From the NCBI GenBank assembly GCA_036272935.1, contig DATAXP010000127.1, positions 1 through 35,184 of the forward strand: 35,184 bases of DNA, in the 5' to 3' direction. Shown here in pieces: positions 31,302 to 35,184 of the stretch (position 1 is its first letter; every line of letters starts with the position of its first letter). Source of the DNA: DATAXP01 sp036272935 (lineage in GTDB: Bacteria > Planctomycetota > Planctomycetia > Pirellulales > PNKZ01). The position numbers and the translations under genes are program-made. A model generated the notes under the pieces. The model ran no database searches and had not been told where the DNA came from. It saw nothing but the letters and a program-made list of their open reading frames with translations.

Positions 31302-32357
31302 GTGCTTGATTTTCGTCCCGAGCGACCTCGCGTGCGCAACTACCTAGTCCGCGGCGAGCAGCACCGGCTGCTGGTGCTAGTACTGATGTGCGGCCTGGTG
31401 CTGCTGCTGATCGGGGAGACCGGACGGCCCGAGCGCTGGCAGTGGCTGTGGCAGTTGGGTGCTCGGCCTGGGCATCACCTTGCCGCGGTCGGGCCGAACG
31501 CTCACGAAGGCAAGGCATCGCCGCGAGGCTCGTTGGCCGGCGGCGCCGCCATCGTCAAACCGAAGGAAGAACGCCTGCTGCCGGGAATCGATCTGCAGGC
31601 ACTTAGCAAGGTCACCGACGATGCCAAGATGCGCCGCGACGAGTGGCCCATTGAGTTCGACATCCTGCGCGTGCTCAGCGAAACCGATCCCATCACGATC
31701 GCCCGGACGTCGATCGGCCGGGTTTCGTTCATCGAGCTGTCGGAGCAAACGAAAGCCTATCGGGGCGAGGTGGTAACGATCGCGGGGCGCGTCCGCCGCG
31801 CGACCGAAGTTCCCGCGGGGGTCAACGACGAAGGGGTGCTGACCTTCCAGGAAGTTGCAATTACGCCGTCGGACAAGCCAAGTGAAGTCGTGTTGCTGCA
31901 CTGCGTCGACTTGCCGGCTGGGATGCCGCAAGGCAAGGGCCTCGACGAAGAGGTGGAGGTCAACGCGGTGGTGTTCAAGCGGCTGGCATATCAAGGCGCC
32001 GACGGTAACTGGCTGAGCGGGCCGCTGCTGCTGGCGCGGAGCATGCACTGGAAGCCGCGGCCACCGGCTCCGCCGAAGGCGGCACCGACGCCTCCCGACC
32101 CGTTGAAGTTGACGTTGGCGCTGGTCGGAGCGGCCGTGCTCGCGATTGCCTTGGTGGCCTGGGCGGTGCGGCGCAAGCCACTCGCGACAAATCCCTACGC
32201 TCATCCCGAGCCACCGCGCAGCGGACACAACTTCTCGCGGCTGCGCGAGCTCGAAGTATCGCCCGAGGCGCGCGACTCACTGGCTCGAATGTCCGGCCCG
32301 ATCGACCCGGCGCGCCCGACACTCCCCTCCCCCGACACGCCCAAGAGTGCGGAATGA
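31302..32357 (+). CDS. Membrane-anchored protein of unknown function, one beta-type module
   Basis: I do not recognise the family. The 351-residue product has an N-terminal membrane segment (HRLLVLVLMCGLVLLLIG, about 21-38), a polar region, one module of about 95 residues (near 153-249), a Pro/Ala linker, a second membrane segment (LALVGAAVLAIALVAWAV, about 271-288) and a short cytoplasmic tail. The module begins GEVVTIAGRVRR and ends with DLPAGMPQG, an FKRLAYQ part and LSGPLLLARS. It is shared with the next gene, where it occurs twice. It may be OB-fold-like, but this is inference. The start is GTG 31302; an in-frame GTG 30 bases on is possible. The stop overlaps the next ATG by ATGA, so the two proteins are probably made together and act as partners. 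Confidence 0.65.
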   Translation: MLDFRPERPRVRNYLVRGEQHRLLVLVLMCGLVLLLIGETGRPERWQWLWQLGARPGHHLAAVGPNAHEGKASPRGSLAGGAAIVKPKEERLLPGIDLQALSKVTDDAKMRRDEWPIEFDILRVLSETDPITIARTSIGRVSFIELSEQTKAYRGEVVTIAGRVRRATEVPAGVNDEGVLTFQEVAITPSDKPSEVVLLHCVDLPAGMPQGKGLDEEVEVNAVVFKRLAYQGADGNWLSGPLLLARSMHWKPRPPAPPKAAPTPPDPLKLTLALVGAAVLAIALVAWAVRRKPLATNPYAHPEPPRSGHNFSRLRELEVSPEARDSLARMSGPIDPARPTLPSPDTPKSAE

Positions 32358-33691
32358 GTCGCAGCGGTTGGGCCATTGTCGGCGGGATTGTGCTTGCCGC
32401 GGCGATCGGCCAGTGCGCGATGAATGTCGCTAGGGCCGCGGCGGATGAACCGCCCGAGGCGCCGAAGCTGAGTTCGGCGGCCGATCTGCTCGACTTGTAT
32501 GGGGCCGACGGTGCGCGCCGCGCGGAATTCTTCGATGGCCGGCCGGTCAGCGACGCCGAACGAGAACCGCTGTTGCGGATGCTCAACGCCGCCCGGCGAT
32601 TCACGCTCGGCGACTGGTATCGCTGGCTCGAGCAAAAGCTGCCGTGGTCGGCATGGAGCGAAAAGCCTGAGTCCGTCCGTGGGCAGGTCATCCAGCTTCG
32701 CGGACGAGTACGGCGCGTCACCGTCGAGACGCCGAACGAAGAACAGGCCGAACGCTATGATCTGCCGCGTTATTATCGCTGCGAACTCACGTTATCCGGC
32801 GACGAGCAGCCGGTGGTCGTCTACGCGCTGACGGTTCCCAAAGCGTGGAAGCTCGACGAGACGCCGGACAAGACGCTCGACGAGCGCAGCGGGGCGAAAG
32901 GCATCTTCATCAAGCTGGCCGGTGCGGCGCCCGAGGCGCTGGCGCCCGTGTTTGTTGCGGCCCGGTTGGCATGGTATCCCGACAACGAGTTGGGGCACCT
33001 GGGGATGGACGTGGGGTTGTTCGACGAAGTCGAAAATCGCACTCGGCTGCAAGCCAGCGACAGCGAATGCTTCTTCGAGCTGCTGGCCGCCGTTGGACGC
33101 GCCAACGATCGCGAACTGTCGCAATTGACGCGCGATGAGAAGCAAGGCGAACCACGCTATCCGGTCGAGCCGCTGTTCAATCGGCCGCAATCGTGCCACG
33201 GCGAGCTGCTGGCGCTGTCGGGAACGGCGCGGCGCGTGGTCGAGATTCGCGTCGAGAATCCCGACGTGGTGCGATTCTTGGGGGTCGATCATTATTACGA
33301 GATCGGGCTATTCACCGTCGATTCGCAGGGGAATCCGATCACATTCTGCGTCCGCGAGCTGCCAGCCGGGATGCCCCGTGGCGAGAATCTGAGCGAGGAC
33401 GTGCGCATTCCAGGGTTCTTCTTCAAGGTTTGGTCATACCAGTTGCCGGAAAAGGACGGCAAGGCGCAACATCAGCTTGCGCCGCTGGTGGTGGGACGCG
33501 CGCTGTCGCGGCTGTCGCCAATGAAGGCGAACACGAGCTTCAGCACCGTGGTGATGATCGTGCTGGTCACGGGAATGGTGTTGTTGGCGCTCGGCCTGTG
33601 GTGGCTAAATGCCTCAGATCGCGCCGCCCGCCGCAAGCTCGCCCAGCAGCACGAATCGGATGTGCGCTTCGACCACTTCGGAAAAGAGTGA
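32354..33691 (+). CDS. Membrane-anchored protein of unknown function with two copies of the same module
   Basis: The 445-residue product has an N-terminal hydrophobic segment (WAIVGGIVLAAAIGQ), two repeats of the module (near 108-215 and 281-389), and a C-terminal membrane segment (VVMIVLVTGMVLLALGLWWL, about 399-418) with a basic cytoplasmic tail. The first module begins GQVIQLRGRVRR and ends APVFVAARLAWYP. The second begins GELLALSGTARR and ends LPAGMPRGE, GFFFKVWSYQ and APLVVGRALSRL. The GMPxGE region is missing in the first module, which may have lost a function. It is coupled to the gene before by a 4-base overlap. I see no enzyme motif. A role as an envelope receptor, scaffold or sensor pair is only a guess. 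Confidence 0.65.
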   Translation: MSRSGWAIVGGIVLAAAIGQCAMNVARAAADEPPEAPKLSSAADLLDLYGADGARRAEFFDGRPVSDAEREPLLRMLNAARRFTLGDWYRWLEQKLPWSAWSEKPESVRGQVIQLRGRVRRVTVETPNEEQAERYDLPRYYRCELTLSGDEQPVVVYALTVPKAWKLDETPDKTLDERSGAKGIFIKLAGAAPEALAPVFVAARLAWYPDNELGHLGMDVGLFDEVENRTRLQASDSECFFELLAAVGRANDRELSQLTRDEKQGEPRYPVEPLFNRPQSCHGELLALSGTARRVVEIRVENPDVVRFLGVDHYYEIGLFTVDSQGNPITFCVRELPAGMPRGENLSEDVRIPGFFFKVWSYQLPEKDGKAQHQLAPLVVGRALSRLSPMKANTSFSTVVMIVLVTGMVLLALGLWWLNASDRAARRKLAQQHESDVRFDHFGKE

Positions 33692-33751
33692 GCCACCGAG
33701 ACGCTGGGATCGCGGGCGCGCGGCTGGCTACTCGCTTGCGCGCGGCAGCGG

Positions 33752-33757
33752 TATATT
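33752..33757 (+). promoter_or_regulatory. Possible -10 box of the gluzincin gene
   Basis: TATATT stands 39 bases before the ATG at 33796. No -35 box near the consensus is seen at the usual distance, so this is a weak call. Confidence 0.3.
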
Positions 33758-33795
33758 GAGCGTTCGCCAAGTTTGCCTACGAGAAGGAGTGCATC

Positions 33796-35064
33796 ATGCG
33801 AGATGCCGCGGTTCACTGGCTGTCGTACTCGATCGTGTGGCTCGCCTTGGCCGTCGCGGCTTCCGGGGCGTACGGACAAGGCACTTCACGGTCATCGAAG
33901 GCCGGTGCCGCCAACGGCGACGCCGACGCGGGACCGATTGCCGATTACCGCGCGCAGCATTTCTACATGCACACCGACCTCTCGGCCGACGAGGCCAAGG
34001 AGTTGCTCGGACGGCTTGAGGTGATGCTCGAGCTAGTAAGTGGTTACTGGGGTCGTCCGCCGCGCGGCGTCATCGAGATGTACGTCATCAAGGACCTCAA
34101 GGTCTGGCCGAAGAAGAAGCTTGATCCCGAAGGAGTGAGAATGGTCGCCGCCGGCGGTGGCATCACGTTGACGCAAACGCTTGGGTATGACGAAGGCCCG
34201 CTTCGCGAGATTATCGACGCCAAAAGCGTCGTTTACGCCGGCGCCGATCACGGCACGCCGCAGCACGAAGCAGTCCATGCCTACTGTGGTCAGACGTTCG
34301 GTCGCTGCGGCCCTGTGTGGTACAGCGAAGGCATGGCCGAGATGGGAAACTACTGGAAGAAAGGTGACAAGACCGTCAACGTTCACCCGGCCGTGATCGA
34401 GCACATTCGCACCAGCAAATTGAAAACGCTCAACGCGATCGTGAACAACAACGAGGCGACCGGCGATTCGTGGCAGAATTACGCGTGGCGTTGGGCGTTG
34501 TGCCACCTGCTGGAGAACAATCCGAATTACAAGGCGCGGTTTCGCCCGCTGGGGCTCGATTTGCTGATGAATCGGCCCACGACGTTCGAGCAGGTGTACG
34601 GCGACATGGCCAACGAGATGTCGTTCGAGTACGTGTTCTTTCTCGAACACTTGCAGAACGGCTACCGTGTCGACCTGTGCAGTTGGGATTGGAAGAAGAA
34701 GTTCTCGCCGGTGGTCGGCACGACCGACAAGACCTCGCGCATCATGGCCGATCACGGCTGGCAGCCGACGCAGGGAACACTCAAAGCCGGCGAGCACTAC
34801 CTTTATTCCGCCACCGGCTCGTGGAAGACATCGGCCGGCGGCTCGTCGCTTACCGCCGCCGGCGATTCCGAAGGGCGCGGCAAGCTGATGGGCGTGATCA
34901 TGAAGGACTACAAGCTCGGCAAGCCTTTCCCACTTGGCGCCAACGGCGAGCTGGAAGCCCCCGACGACGGCAACTTGTACGTGCGCTGCGACGACACCTG
35001 GAACGAGCTGGCCGACAACACCGGCTCGATGACATTCAAGATCAAGCTCAAACCGGCGAAATAA
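33796..35064 (+). CDS. Secreted gluzincin-type metalloprotease with a PA-IL-like lectin domain
   Basis: The 422-residue protein has a signal peptide (YSIVWLALAVAASGAYGQG). Its catalytic part has the zinc motif HEAVH (His157, Glu158, His161) and, 17 residues on, WYSEGMAEM with Glu178 as the third zinc ligand, as in DUF1570-like gluzincins. The C-terminal 95 or so residues, from LKAGEHYLYSATG to the end, resemble the PA-IL/LecA-like galactose-binding jellyroll, with FPLGANGELEAPDDGNLYV and DNTGSMTFKI. It should cut proteins or glycoproteins outside the cytoplasm, perhaps held to glycans by its lectin part. An AAGGAG ribosome site (33784-33789) lies 6 bases before the ATG. It is probably monocistronic. 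Confidence 0.8.
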   Translation: MRDAAVHWLSYSIVWLALAVAASGAYGQGTSRSSKAGAANGDADAGPIADYRAQHFYMHTDLSADEAKELLGRLEVMLELVSGYWGRPPRGVIEMYVIKDLKVWPKKKLDPEGVRMVAAGGGITLTQTLGYDEGPLREIIDAKSVVYAGADHGTPQHEAVHAYCGQTFGRCGPVWYSEGMAEMGNYWKKGDKTVNVHPAVIEHIRTSKLKTLNAIVNNNEATGDSWQNYAWRWALCHLLENNPNYKARFRPLGLDLLMNRPTTFEQVYGDMANEMSFEYVFFLEHLQNGYRVDLCSWDWKKKFSPVVGTTDKTSRIMADHGWQPTQGTLKAGEHYLYSATGSWKTSAGGSSLTAAGDSEGRGKLMGVIMKDYKLGKPFPLGANGELEAPDDGNLYVRCDDTWNELADNTGSMTFKIKLKPAK

Positions 35065-35129
35065 GGCGGCGCCGAAAAGCGGCGGAATTGCCGGTTTTTC
35101 ATGGTTCTCGATCGAACGACCGGCTGGCC

Positions 35130-35135
35130 TATAAT
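35130..35135 (+). promoter_or_regulatory. Perfect TATAAT box just before a start codon
   Basis: TATAAT is separated from the ATG at 35141 by only 5 bases. If it is a real -10 box, transcription would start on or next to the A of the ATG, giving a leaderless mRNA. No good -35 box is seen. Confidence 0.4.
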
Positions 35136-35140
35136 TCGGC

Positions 35141-35184
35141 ATGGAAGCAAACCGCGGCTGGGGCGTTTCGATCGCCGAACTCGA
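35141..35184 (+). CDS. Start of an unidentified gene, cut by the window end
   Basis: Only 14 full codons are visible: the product begins MEANRGWGVSIAEL. No family can be named. The start is chosen because the ATG follows the TATAAT box at 35130; no Shine-Dalgarno site is seen. The frame continues past the edge, so length and function are unknown. Confidence 0.45.
   Translation, partial: MEANRGWGVSIAEL

Noticed and set aside
1..35184. CRISPR arrays, tRNA or rRNA genes, insertion sequences
   Set aside because: I looked for regularly spaced direct repeats, cloverleaf sequences and transposase motifs and saw none; the repeats present are single palindromes.

Overview
The window looks like a chromosomal segment of a planctomycete, probably from the Pirellulales group. 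The evidence is its high GC content and several protein families typical of that phylum: a Planctomycete cytochrome C/DUF1549/DUF1553 protein, DUF1501, DUF1080, a BBP7-type beta barrel, and futalosine-route menaquinone genes. There are also many long palindromic repeats between genes and, in several places, inside them. I see no tRNA, rRNA, CRISPR array, transposase or integrase.

Layout. 1-820: the 3' end of an Mrp/ApbC P-loop ATPase gene, a composite palindrome, a terminator-like hairpin, and a very small Lys-rich (H1-tail-like) gene with a long structured leader. 822-4430 (minus): two short runs, a GT2 glycosyltransferase followed by lpxB, then an M50 peptidase followed by an SGNH hydrolase. 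4615-7445 (plus): an LptF/LptG-type permease and a GT-C type membrane glycosyltransferase, which with lpxB form an outer-membrane or lipopolysaccharide group. 7581-10362 (minus): a TraB/GumN-like secreted protein and a sodium:solute symporter. 10644-12551: a BBP7 barrel. 12642-13976 (minus): a secreted orphan protein. 14265-15209: an HDAC-fold deacetylase.

15253-17257 holds a compact, visibly AT-richer pair: an SMC/ABC-like ATPase overlapping an HNH nuclease gene. This matches the Septu (PtuA-PtuB) anti-phage design and sits alone among housekeeping genes. It is followed, with a 4-base overlap, by an acyl-CoA dehydrogenase. 18546-21959 is a menaquinone run: a UbiE/MenG methyltransferase, a UbiX flavin prenyltransferase, a UbiA/MqnP prenyltransferase and MqnE.

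22123-23937 carries a DinB-like protein, a nucleoside-deoxyribosyltransferase-like protein and a small membrane protein. 23983-30423 is a DUF1501 gene and a very large cytochrome/DUF1549/DUF1553 gene, divergent from a ROK regulator that may control them. 30515-31237 is a DUF1080 protein. 31302-33691 is a two-gene operon of membrane-anchored proteins that I do not recognise; between them they carry three copies of one module. 33796-35064 is a secreted gluzincin-type protease with a lectin-like C-terminal domain. A last gene begins at 35141.

The strongest items for follow-up are the Septu-like pair, the three-module membrane operon, and the set of palindromes, at least four of which are translated inside proteins (lpxB tail, symporter, UbiA N-terminus, DUF1553 protein).
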